Shown here one piece after another: positions 8,354 through 15,894 of a stretch of 35,929 bases of DNA. Every line of letters begins with the position of its first letter. Position 1 is the stretch's first letter. Both the position numbers and the translations under genes were made by a program. This stretch comes from Secundilactobacillus folii. Lineage in GTDB: Bacteria; Bacillota; Bacilli; Lactobacillales; Lactobacillaceae. The notes beneath the pieces were generated by a model that had not been told where the DNA came from, did not search any database, and was given only the letters and a program-made list of their open reading frames with translations. The stretch covers positions 1 to 35,929 of the forward strand of contig NZ_WNJO01000017.1 in NCBI RefSeq assembly GCF_009720675.1, written 5' to 3'.

Positions 8354-9967
8354 ATGAAAGTTGTCGTCATTGGCGGTGTGGCTGGTGGACCATCGTTTGC
8401 CACTCGTTTTCGCCGGCTAAATGAACAAAATGAAATTATTATGTTTGAGCGGGGTGCGTTTATTTCCTTTGCTAGCTGCGCGCTACCGTACTATTTGGGT
8501 GGTGTGATCACAAATCGTGATTCATTGATTGAACGCACGCCAGAAATTTTGAAGCAGAAAAATAATATTGATGTTCGAGTGCGCCATGAAGTCACGGCCA
8601 TTGATTCCGGTCGGCATATGTTGGCGGTTACCGACCTAAAAACCGGTAAGAAAACTAAGGAGACCTATGACAAATTAGTTCTTTCAACTGGTGCCCGTCC
8701 CGTTTTGCCTTCGATTGAGGGTCTTGAAGAAGCGCATAACGTTTTTACGATTCGAAGTATGGCTGATGGCGACCGAATCAAAGCTTTTATGGAGACTAAG
8801 CAGCCGGAAAAAGTCACTATTTTGGGTGCGGGAGCGGCCGGAGTTGAGCTAACAGAAAATCTGCAAACTGCAGGGATGCAGGTCACCCTGATCGATCAGG
8901 CAAATCAGGTTATGCCGCCCTATGACTCGGAAATGACCGACTTTTTACTAGATGATTTGATGGATAATGGCGTTGACGTAAAGCTGGGTGAAACGGTCAG
9001 TGCAGTGACTGAAAATGGTCACATTGTGCATTTAGCAGACGGCACGGCCATTCCAACCGACATGTTACTGGTGGTTACCGGTGTCCAGCCAAACAATGAG
9101 TTAGCAGATAGTGCGGGTCTTGACCTGTCAGAAGATGGGCACATTGTGGTGGATGAACACTTAGCAACTTCGGCACCTGATATTTATGCCATTGGTGACG
9201 TGATCGAAACGACTAGCCGAATCTCAGGGTTGCCGATCGCCAGCATGCTTTCAAGTGCGGCCAATCGGCAAGGTCACCTATTAGCAGATATGCTGAACGG
9301 TGCCCCGTTGACCTACCCTGGATTTACCGGAGTCAGTGCTGTGAAAATGTTTAAATTGACTGCCAGTATGGTGGGTTACACGGAACAAACGCTGCACGAT
9401 GCCGGAATCACTAATTATGCGACCTTGTTCATTACCCCCTTCGACCACGCCTACTTCTATCCAAATGCAAAACGGCTGAATATCAAATTAATTTATCAAC
9501 CGGGAACCGGCAAACTTCTTGGCGGCCAGTTTGTGGGTGAAAATGGGGTGGATAAGCGGGCTGGAGAGCTATCTACGACGATTGCCGGCGGGCTGACGAT
9601 TCATGATCTGCCGGGGATTGAGCTTCCATACTCACCACCGTATTCGGCTCCTCGAGACCCGTTGAATATGGCGGGTTATGTGGGCATTAACCAGCTCAAT
9701 CAGGCCGAGACGACAGTGTTATATGCAAACTTAACGCCTGAAGAGCGCAAACAGGGTTTCTTCCTCGACATTCATGAAGCGGATAAGCCAGCTAGCAGTG
9801 ATCTTCATGCAGACCTCGAAATTCCTTTAATGGAACTGCGCAACCGATTAAATGAAATTCCAGCTGACCGAACCATTTACGTTTTGTATCGGAAGGGATT
9901 AGGTCCGTATAATGCCAGCACCATTCTTAGAGGCAATGGTTACAAGGTTAAGATCGTGCAACAGTGA
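8354..9967 (+). CDS. CoA-disulfide reductase-like flavoprotein with inactive rhodanese domain
   Basis: A 537-residue FAD/NAD(P)H-dependent disulfide reductase of the CoADR/NADH oxidase/peroxidase group. It has an FAD site GGVAGG (residues 7-12), a single redox cysteine C42 in SFASCALPYY (the CoADR arrangement), an NAD(P) site GAGAAG (158-163) and a second FAD motif YAIGDV. Residues about 455-537 form a rhodanese-like domain, giving the CoADR-Rhd fusion architecture. However, the rhodanese active-site cysteine position reads VLYRKGLGPY, with tyrosine Y512 in place of cysteine, so sulfurtransferase activity is not expected. Possible roles are CoA-disulfide, polysulfide or peroxide reduction, or NADH oxidation; sequence alone cannot choose. 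AGAAAGGTCGG precedes the ATG. It is divergent from the MFS-gshA genes, with a cre-like site just upstream. Confidence 0.85.
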   Translation: MKVVVIGGVAGGPSFATRFRRLNEQNEIIMFERGAFISFASCALPYYLGGVITNRDSLIERTPEILKQKNNIDVRVRHEVTAIDSGRHMLAVTDLKTGKKTKETYDKLVLSTGARPVLPSIEGLEEAHNVFTIRSMADGDRIKAFMETKQPEKVTILGAGAAGVELTENLQTAGMQVTLIDQANQVMPPYDSEMTDFLLDDLMDNGVDVKLGETVSAVTENGHIVHLADGTAIPTDMLLVVTGVQPNNELADSAGLDLSEDGHIVVDEHLATSAPDIYAIGDVIETTSRISGLPIASMLSSAANRQGHLLADMLNGAPLTYPGFTGVSAVKMFKLTASMVGYTEQTLHDAGITNYATLFITPFDHAYFYPNAKRLNIKLIYQPGTGKLLGGQFVGENGVDKRAGELSTTIAGGLTIHDLPGIELPYSPPYSAPRDPLNMAGYVGINQLNQAETTVLYANLTPEERKQGFFLDIHEADKPASSDLHADLEIPLMELRNRLNEIPADRTIYVLYRKGLGPYNASTILRGNGYKVKIVQQ

Positions 9968-9970
9968 ATT

Positions 9971-10010
9971 AAAAGGCTCTGATCAGTCATTGATTGACCA
10001 GGGCCTTTTT
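9971..10010. terminator. Terminator shared by convergent genes
   Basis: AAAAGGCTCTG pairs with CAGGGCCTTTTT (one G-T pair) with an inner TCA/TGA continuation. It lies between the reductase gene (plus) and the acetyltransferase gene (minus), with A and T runs on opposite sides. Confidence 0.8.
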
Positions 10011-10041
10011 AAATTGAAATGCAGTATCTGATTTAATCAAT

Positions 10042-10644
10042 TTAACCACGTTCCGGCAACTGTTTGAGCACGTGGCAGGGATTACCCACGGCGACCACGT
10101 GAGGAGGAATGTCCTTGGTAACGACGCTGCCAGCGCCAATAACTGATCCAGCACCAATCGTCACCCCTGGCAAGACGATGACCCCGCCACCAAGCCAGCA
10201 CTGGTGTTCAATGTGAACTGGTAAGGCCTTGGTCAGCACAAAATGCTGTTCAGGATGGGTTTCCCAATTGGGATTAAGGCGTTCTGCAACGGTGGTCGGA
10301 TGAGTGGCAGTATAAATTTGCACGTTCGGACCAATCATGGTTTCATCGTCGATGGTGATTGTGTTGGAGTCCATGAAGCTGCAGTTCATGTTGACGGAAA
10401 CCTTGTTGCCAATGTGGATGTTTGCAGCCATGTCACACAAAAACGGGGTTCCAATCGTTGCGGTGTGACCAATGCTGCCAAGGTAACGCTGCAATAGCTG
10501 GTGGCGCTGTTCACCCTGATTATATTCCGTTTGGTTGTAAGCCTTCAAAAAATCGTAAGCTGCCTGTTTATGCGCTTTAAAAGTGTTATCGTGAGCATCA
10601 AAAAGTTCACCCTTTAGACATTTTTCCCATTCAGATAGCATCAT
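10042..10644 (-). CDS. Maltose/galactoside O-acetyltransferase family protein
   Basis: A 200-residue acetyl-CoA-dependent acetyltransferase of the LacA/Maa/NodL group. The N-terminal helical segment (1-55) is followed by left-handed beta-helix hexapeptide repeats (IGNKVSV, IGPNVQI, LPGVTIGAGSVIGAGSVV). The catalytic histidine of this family sits in IYTATHP and falls at H115. The C-terminal VVAVGNPCHVLK coil closes the active site. Function is usually acetylation of a sugar 6-hydroxyl, perhaps for detoxification and export; the real acceptor is unknown. Two adjacent in-frame ATGs (10644 and 10641) both follow GAGG; the first is used. It appears monocistronic. Confidence 0.88.
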   Translation of the reverse strand: MMLSEWEKCLKGELFDAHDNTFKAHKQAAYDFLKAYNQTEYNQGEQRHQLLQRYLGSIGHTATIGTPFLCDMAANIHIGNKVSVNMNCSFMDSNTITIDDETMIGPNVQIYTATHPTTVAERLNPNWETHPEQHFVLTKALPVHIEHQCWLGGGVIVLPGVTIGAGSVIGAGSVVTKDIPPHVVAVGNPCHVLKQLPERG

Positions 10645-10819
10645 GCATAACCTCGAATCAATAATTTATTAACCGCTTCCATTCTGGCACAAACCTTGTT
10701 CATTGAAAAGCTAGTTTCGTAAAATCATTTTATTAAATAGTCCATTGCTTTTTGAGACAGGCTAAAAGGTCAAAATGATTTCCACTGGGCTATAATATTA
10801 GAAAAGGGGTTGAGAGGTT

Positions 10820-11794
10820 ATGAAAGCCGCATTCATTAAACAATTTGGTGGGCCAGACCACATCCAGTACGGTGAACTACCAGCACCACGGATTCAACAA
10901 AATGAGGTCCTAGTTCAGGTGGAAAAGGTATCCGTTAATCACGTGGATACTTACGTACGCAGTGGCGGATTTAAAACCGCCGTTACTTTTCCCTTAGTCA
11001 TCAGCCGGGATATGGTTGGCAAGGTTTTAGAAGTTGGCCCAGCAGTCTCAGACTTCAAGCCGGGAGACTTCGTTTGGGCTAATTCGATGGGCTATGATGG
11101 TCGACAAGGAGTTGCTAGCGAACGGGCTGCAATACCGGCGGAACGGCTTTTTCACGTGCCAGTTGGCGTTGACCGCACCCAACTGATTGCTTCTGTCCAT
11201 TCTTCAGCGACGGCGGCAATCGTGTTATCGGATATCATGCAGGCCAAAATTGGTCAATCGATCCTCATCGAAGGAGCTGCCGGCCATGTTGGCAGCAAAT
11301 TTGTCCAGCTTGCAAGGACTATGGGCTTAACCGTTATCACAACGTCTAACGAAAAAGATTTCAGCAGATTAAGTCAGCTTGGCAGCCAAATGACATTGCC
11401 CTATCGAGTTGATATCAATGACCAACTGCATCAGCAATTTCCTAACGGGGTCGATCATATTATTGATACGTCAGGCCAGGTTGAACTGCAAAGTAACTTC
11501 GCCCTGCTGAATCAGGGTGGTGACGTGACGTTGATTGCAGCACCTAAGACGAATCAATTTGCCTTTGACGTGCGAGCGTTTTATACCGCGCAAAAGCAAC
11601 TTCACGGTTTTGTGATCAGCCATGCGACATTACCGCAATTGCAGCAATCAGCCCGGGTGCTCAACAGTGCCTTTAGTCGAGGGTTACTACTGGATGACAG
11701 AATTATGACTCGACCGCTTTCGGAGGCGGCTTGGGCTCATGAGACACTTGAAACCGGTCAGGATGCGGGTCGGCGGATTTTACTAGCACCATAG
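10820..11794 (+). CDS. Quinone oxidoreductase-like medium-chain dehydrogenase
   Basis: A 324-residue zinc-free member of the medium-chain dehydrogenase/reductase superfamily (QOR/YhdH side). The N-terminal GroES-like domain begins MKAAFIKQFGGPDHIQYGEL; the Rossmann domain carries GAAGHVGSKFVQLA. No zinc-ligand cysteines are present. It probably uses NADPH to reduce quinones or alpha,beta-unsaturated carbonyl compounds. TGAGAGG precedes the ATG, and a good -10 box TATAAT lies at 10791-10796, though no clear -35 is paired with it. It is a single-gene unit; the hairpin downstream favours the opposite strand. Confidence 0.85.
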   Translation: MKAAFIKQFGGPDHIQYGELPAPRIQQNEVLVQVEKVSVNHVDTYVRSGGFKTAVTFPLVISRDMVGKVLEVGPAVSDFKPGDFVWANSMGYDGRQGVASERAAIPAERLFHVPVGVDRTQLIASVHSSATAAIVLSDIMQAKIGQSILIEGAAGHVGSKFVQLARTMGLTVITTSNEKDFSRLSQLGSQMTLPYRVDINDQLHQQFPNGVDHIIDTSGQVELQSNFALLNQGGDVTLIAAPKTNQFAFDVRAFYTAQKQLHGFVISHATLPQLQQSARVLNSAFSRGLLLDDRIMTRPLSEAAWAHETLETGQDAGRRILLAP

Positions 11795-11822
11795 TAGATC
11801 ATATTTTAAATTGGTGAGTGAC

Positions 11823-11870
11823 AAAAAAGGATCAAGCAGCTTCGAAATGTCTTCGAGGCTGCTTGATCCC
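11823..11870 (-). terminator. Terminator for the DUF218 membrane protein gene
   Basis: A 12-bp perfect stem (GGATCAAGCAGC and its complement) with a partly paired inner part. A run of six As on the plus strand becomes the T tract on the minus strand. It may also weakly stop the plus-strand oxidoreductase transcript. Confidence 0.75.
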
Positions 11871-11982
11871 TTACTAGTGTGAACGTTTATGAAGCGTAAA
11901 AAATCGATTGATCAACTCCAGTTGTTTTGATTCAATGACATTTAAAATGTATTTTACCAATGATTTAGCACATTAGGTCACC

Positions 11983-13188
11983 TTACAGATTGTCAAAAAA
12001 TTGCTGCAGCGCTTGAATCCAGGCCGCTACCCAATCGGAGTGAAGGGTCATGATGACCCAGAAAATTGAAAAGAGCAGCATGAGGGCGACCATGATGAGG
12101 TGCAATTTACGTTGGCGTAAAACGATGGCAATATACTCGCGCATCACAGCGTTTGGCAAGAAGAAGCCAGCTGTGTGTGAACCGATGCCGTTAGCTTTCA
12201 AACCGGCCGCCTTAGCGAACATTGCTGCCCGAAAGGTGTGGTAATTGTTGGTGACGAAAATCGTTTTAGGGTTAGTGATTCCAGCATTATCGATAATCTT
12301 TTTAGAATAGACCATGTTTTCATAAGTGGTCTTCGACGCCGTTTCTGCCAGCGCGTCATTCACCGCAACACCGTGATGAATGGCATACTGGCGCATGACC
12401 TCACCCTCAGCTGCGGTTTCATCTCCACCCTGACCACCGGAGAAGATCATCTTGGGAGCATGGCCGGTCTTTTTTAATTGTTGCCGGTAGAAGCGGATGC
12501 CACGATCAATACGCTGCCGTAAAAGCGGCGTCACTTGATTGCCATTCATCAAGCCAGCCCCTAAGACAATGATAAAATCCTGATTTAATCTCGGCCAGTA
12601 AAACTGATATAGCACTAGCACTGTCAGGTAGTTATAGAACCAGAAGATGGCATACAGGATGCATAAAGCAGGAAAAGTGATCATTAAATCACTCCAAAAG
12701 GGCGGCAAATAATTGTTGATCAAGTGTGAAATGAAAGGCAGGAGGATTAAAACGATTCCTAGCAGCAGTGTCAAGGAGTTAGCTAAGGAATGACTTTCTC
12801 GTTTCCAGACGATCCGTGCGTTCCAAAGCAGTAAAATGGCTTGCAAGACAAACACGAGTGCCAAACAGAAAAGTAAGAATAAAAATAGAAATCCCACCGG
12901 ATAGATGATGGCGTTGTTGCCTGTGCCAATAATGGTAATGGCGACGGTGAGCCAAAAGGTGTAGAAGAAGAGGCTGAACCAGATTCCGTTTCGTAACCAA
13001 GTTCGGTTTCGCCAGTAGCTGAGGCCGAAACAGATGAGAAAGAGGCAAGTTAATAACCACCCAAATTTAATGTACGTGCCGTAGTCTCCCTGCAAAATAT
13101 CTGCCCCTTTCTTAAGTGTGCTATATCCATTATAACCTACTGTTTCGCCAAGATTAAAAGCGTCAATCGTTGATCTTAGCACATGCAT
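11983..13188 (-). CDS. Membrane-anchored DUF218 (YdcF/SanA-like) protein
   Basis: A 401-residue protein with five or six hydrophobic segments in the N-terminal half and one more near the C-terminus. A DUF218 domain lies between (about 200-350). Its conserved blocks are visible: VLGAGLMNGNQVTPLLRQRID, FSGGQGGDETAAEGEVM, ETASKTTYENMVYSK and VTNNYHTFRAAMFA. The family includes SanA/ElyC of Enterobacteria, linked to envelope integrity, but the biochemical function is unresolved. The ATG at 13188 has only a weak site (AGGCAG) in front. Its upstream region adjoins the T-box promoter of the divergent oppA gene. Confidence 0.83.
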   Translation of the reverse strand: MHVLRSTIDAFNLGETVGYNGYSTLKKGADILQGDYGTYIKFGWLLTCLFLICFGLSYWRNRTWLRNGIWFSLFFYTFWLTVAITIIGTGNNAIIYPVGFLFLFLLFCLALVFVLQAILLLWNARIVWKRESHSLANSLTLLLGIVLILLPFISHLINNYLPPFWSDLMITFPALCILYAIFWFYNYLTVLVLYQFYWPRLNQDFIIVLGAGLMNGNQVTPLLRQRIDRGIRFYRQQLKKTGHAPKMIFSGGQGGDETAAEGEVMRQYAIHHGVAVNDALAETASKTTYENMVYSKKIIDNAGITNPKTIFVTNNYHTFRAAMFAKAAGLKANGIGSHTAGFFLPNAVMREYIAIVLRQRKLHLIMVALMLLFSIFWVIMTLHSDWVAAWIQALQQFFDNL

Positions 13189-13225
13189 TTAGACTGCCTA
13201 ATCTCAAAAAGATTTTTAAAAAGTG

Positions 13226-13254
13226 TTGACAGGCTTTTGGAAAGTAGTTATAGT
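13226..13254 (+). promoter_or_regulatory. Promoter of the first T-box leader
   Basis: TTGACA (13226-13231), a 17-bp spacer, TATAGT (13249-13254). Transcription would begin near 13261, giving the T-box leader that follows. Confidence 0.75.
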
Positions 13255-13261
13255 GAGCTAT

Positions 13262-13545
13262 ATTAAATATCGATGAGAAATTGCTAAGAAGATTTAAGGA
13301 GTCGAATGTAAGAAGTTTCCAGAGAGCGTCAGGGACTGTGATGGCGTAACATCTTGCATTTTAAAGTTAAATCGGAGCAAGACTGCTTGTTAAGAGCAGT
13401 TAGGGTGCGCCCAATATAGCGCCAACGTTATGCCGCGTCGACCGGCCGTACGTGAGTGGTTGTGTTTCTTGCACAACAATGAAGGTGGTACCGCGCTTAA
13501 GCGTCCTTTTAGAAAGGTTATTCTTTCTGAAGGGGCGCTTTTTTC
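13262..13545 (+). ncRNA. T-box riboswitch leader of oppA (copy 1)
   Basis: An uncharged-tRNA sensing leader. Stem I contains AGAGAGCG with distal pairing GCGTCA/TGGCGT, a long helix (13303-13316 with its partner near 13350-13363) and a base helix TTGCT/AGCAA. ACTGCT/AGCAGT forms stem II, and GTTGTG/CACAAC is the hairpin just before the T-box. The T-box proper AATGAAGGTGGTACCGCG is at 13478-13495, and the terminator (13501-13538) is followed by a T run to 13545. The specifier codon lies in the loop TAAAGTT or beside it; GUU (Val) is one reading but I do not consider it resolved. Confidence 0.9.
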
Positions 13546-13613
13546 TTGGCCAGAAAGGAGCGGTAGCGGACCGCTCATCGATATTAATACACATATATGA
13601 GGAGGAATAGTTT

Positions 13614-15251
13614 ATGAGCACACATAAAGGAATGATCATCATCGTAAGCATTGCAATGGGGATGATGAGTGCCTTATTAGGCGGCTGTGCATCCACCGTT
13701 GTTGGCGGTGCAGGAAACAGTGCTGATAAGACGTTAAAAGTAACTATTCCAGGGGAACCCATGACCATTGATCCCAATAAGTCGATTGAAACTAACGGGG
13801 CAGCAGTTATTGACCAAATCAGTGAAGGTATTTACCGCCGTAACGCTGATAATAAAATCATACCCGGCGTGGTTGAAAAAATTGTGAAACCAACTGAAAA
13901 TGGGACAAAATACACGTTTACGATCAAAAAAGATGCTAAGTGGCAAAATGGAAAGCCGGTCACCTCGCAAGATTTTGTCACGTCACTGCAGCGGAATGCG
14001 GATCCAGCGACCAAGTCTCAGGCCACCACGGACACCCAGTACATTCAAAACTTCACGGCCGTCAACAGCGGCAAGATGGATAAGAGCAAACTGGGCGTGC
14101 ACGCGGTCAACAACCGGACGTTTACTATCAAGCTTTCCCGACCAGTGCCGTACATGAATTATGAATTTGTCAGTTACCAACCACTGAACACGGCCGCGGT
14201 TAAGAAATATGGCAGTCGATACGGTTCCAGTTCAGCAACCACGATGGCTAATGGGGCCTACAAAATTACTGGCTGGAGCGGGTCGAATGAAGCCTGGCAC
14301 TACGTTAAGAACCCGTACTACTGGGACGCTAAGGACGTTAAGATCAAAAACATTGACGTCCAAGTCGTGAAGGATGATAACACCGCGCAAAATTTGTTTA
14401 AGGATGGCACGGTGCAGCTGACTAGCATCACTGGTCAGTATGTGAAAGCCAATGCCAATAATAAGGAAGAGGTTGTGACTAAAAACGGCCGCAACAACTA
14501 CATTTACTTCAACTCCAAGCATAAAGTGACGGCCAATGAAAACTTCCGTAAAGCAATCAGTATGGTGATCGATCGTCAGGCGTTGGCTAAGGATGTTTTG
14601 CAGGATGGCTCTTCACCATCGACTAATATCGTGCCAAAGGATTATGCTAAGGACCCAACGAATGGCAAGGACTTTATTGATGAGGTTGGGGATCTAGCAC
14701 CGACTGACGTTGCCAAAGCAAAGCAGTATTGGGCTAAGGCACAAAAAGAAATTGGTAAAGATAAGGTCAGCCTCGACTTCTTGGTTGATGATACGGATAC
14801 TGAAAAGAAGATTGCTGAATATGTACAGGGGACAGTGCAGAAGAATTTGAAGGGGGTAACGGTCAACATTATTTCGGTACCGCATGCAACTCATGTTTCG
14901 CGTGATTTCACGACGGACTTTGATATTACGACGGTTGGCTGGGGCCCAGACTATCCGGATGCGCAGAATTATTTGGATGGCATGCAGAGCCAAAACTCAA
15001 TTAATTTTGCGAAGACAAAGGATCCGCAGTATGACGCGTTGATGGCCAAGGTAAATGACACGGGAAAGTATACGGCGACGCAGCGGTTTGAATTTGAGAA
15101 GCAGGCGGATAAGCGGCTGATGAGTATTGCGGCGGTAGCACCAACGTTCCAGACGGCGCAGGCCCATTTGGTAAATAGTGATGTGGGCGGTCTGAAGTGG
15201 GATACGATGTCGGGAGCAGCGGGACAGTTGCAGTATGCGTATTGGAAGTAA
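13614..15251 (+). CDS. oppA: Oligopeptide ABC transporter substrate-binding lipoprotein (copy 1)
   Basis: A 545-residue extracellular peptide-binding protein of the SBP_bac_5 family. The signal peptide ends in lipobox LLGGC (C25), so it should be lipid-anchored. The mature part has the family start KVTIPGEPMTIDPNKS, the WQNGKPVTSQDFVTS segment and DITTVGWGPDYPD. GGAGG lies eight bases before the ATG. The T-box leader means it is induced when an amino acid is scarce, fitting peptide uptake as an amino-acid source. No permease or ATPase genes follow, so it must work with an Opp translocator encoded elsewhere. It is about 45-50% identical by eye in conserved blocks to the paralogue at 34240, which has its own T-box. 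Confidence 0.92.
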   Translation: MSTHKGMIIIVSIAMGMMSALLGGCASTVVGGAGNSADKTLKVTIPGEPMTIDPNKSIETNGAAVIDQISEGIYRRNADNKIIPGVVEKIVKPTENGTKYTFTIKKDAKWQNGKPVTSQDFVTSLQRNADPATKSQATTDTQYIQNFTAVNSGKMDKSKLGVHAVNNRTFTIKLSRPVPYMNYEFVSYQPLNTAAVKKYGSRYGSSSATTMANGAYKITGWSGSNEAWHYVKNPYYWDAKDVKIKNIDVQVVKDDNTAQNLFKDGTVQLTSITGQYVKANANNKEEVVTKNGRNNYIYFNSKHKVTANENFRKAISMVIDRQALAKDVLQDGSSPSTNIVPKDYAKDPTNGKDFIDEVGDLAPTDVAKAKQYWAKAQKEIGKDKVSLDFLVDDTDTEKKIAEYVQGTVQKNLKGVTVNIISVPHATHVSRDFTTDFDITTVGWGPDYPDAQNYLDGMQSQNSINFAKTKDPQYDALMAKVNDTGKYTATQRFEFEKQADKRLMSIAAVAPTFQTAQAHLVNSDVGGLKWDTMSGAAGQLQYAYWK

Positions 15252-15274
15252 AGAGTGTGAGGAAAGGCGGGTTT

Positions 15275-15351
15275 GAGAGTGGAGTCTAACTCAATTTGGG
15301 CAGAAAGCCCGGGTTTGGCTTTATGTCCGAATTGAGTTAGATGCAACTCTC
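15275..15351. repeat. Long hairpin heading the 91-bp repeat array
   Basis: Two 25-base arms (15285-15309 and 15317-15341) pair at 24 positions, two of them G-T, around a seven-base loop. An outer GAGAGT/ACTCTC helix (15275-15280 with 15346-15351) extends it. The right arm is the first full copy of the TGTCCGAATTGAGTTAGA part of the repeat; the left arm is an inverted copy of it. It begins 24 bp after the oppA stop. It has no T tract, so it is not a classical terminator. Confidence 0.8.
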
Positions 15352-15675
15352 GGCCTTTCCGAACACGTTTCGGCACGGAGGCCAAGAAGCGCGAAAATCC
15401 CGAGCTTGGCTTTGTGTCCGAATTGAGTTAGATGCAACTCTCGGCCTTACCGAACACGTTTCGGCACGGAAGCCAAGAAGCGCAAAAATCCCGGGTCTGG
15501 GTTTTGGGCCAGAGTCAGTTACATGCAGGTCTCGGCCTTTCCGAACACGTTTCGGCACGGAAGCCAAGAAGCGCGAAAATCCTGGGCTTGGATTTTGGGC
15601 CAGAGTCGGTTACATGCAGGTCTCGGCCTTACCGAACACGTTTCGGCACGGAAGCCAAGAAGCACAAAGACGGGT
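15303..15675. repeat. 91-bp tandem repeat array, about four copies
   Basis: CGGCCTT recurs at 15351, 15442, 15533 and 15624, exactly 91 bp apart. Each unit has a conserved core (CGGCCTTWCCGAACACG, then TTTCGGCACGG, then GCCAAGAAGC) of about 52 bp and a more variable part of about 39 bp. The variable part is of one type in the first two copies (GTCCGAATTGAGTTAGATGC) and another in the last two (GGCCAGAGTCRGTTACATGC). Core variants alternate between copies 1/3 and 2/4. The unit contains CCGAA/TTCGG and GGCCT/AGGCC dyads. Ninety-one is not a multiple of three, so open frames across it are not coding. It is GC-rich (about 57% in a sampled line). Confidence 0.92.
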
Positions 15676-15771
15676 CTTCCCCAAACAAGCGTCAACATTC
15701 ATAACATCAGCAAAAAATAATCAACAAAAGCCATAAACTGCATTTTAAACAACTAAGGAGGTGAGGATCGC

Positions 15772-15894
15772 ATGACATCACAGTTAAGAAACAACCCAGA
15801 TGACGGTCCGTTACAGTTAATCAAGCTTTACATCCAAAGGAGAAGATATTATGACAAAAATCAATTATACCAACGCAGCAATTTACAACCATGA
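15772..15894 (+). CDS. Possible small ORF or leader peptide overlapping the amidohydrolase start
   Basis: ATG at 15772 follows a near-ideal AAGGAGGTGAGG ribosome site and opens a 40-codon frame (MTSQLRNNPDDG... ending SNLQP) that stops at 15894, overlapping the next gene in another frame by 44 bases. The amidohydrolase ribosome site AAAGGAG lies inside this ORF, so its translation could couple to or interfere with that gene. The protein has no recognisable domain and is rich in R, Q, N and Y. It could be a fortuitous ORF. Confidence 0.35.
   Translation: MTSQLRNNPDDGPLQLIKLYIQRRRYYDKNQLYQRSNLQP

Noticed and set aside
15303-15675. CRISPR array
   Set aside because: The units are 91 bp with most sequence conserved, variable parts are shared between copies rather than unique, and no cas genes are present.
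15341-15736. Open frames of 65-131 codons across the 91-bp repeats
   Set aside because: The repeat period is 91, so each copy shifts frame; the similar peptides come from repeat sequence. No ribosome site precedes the starts.
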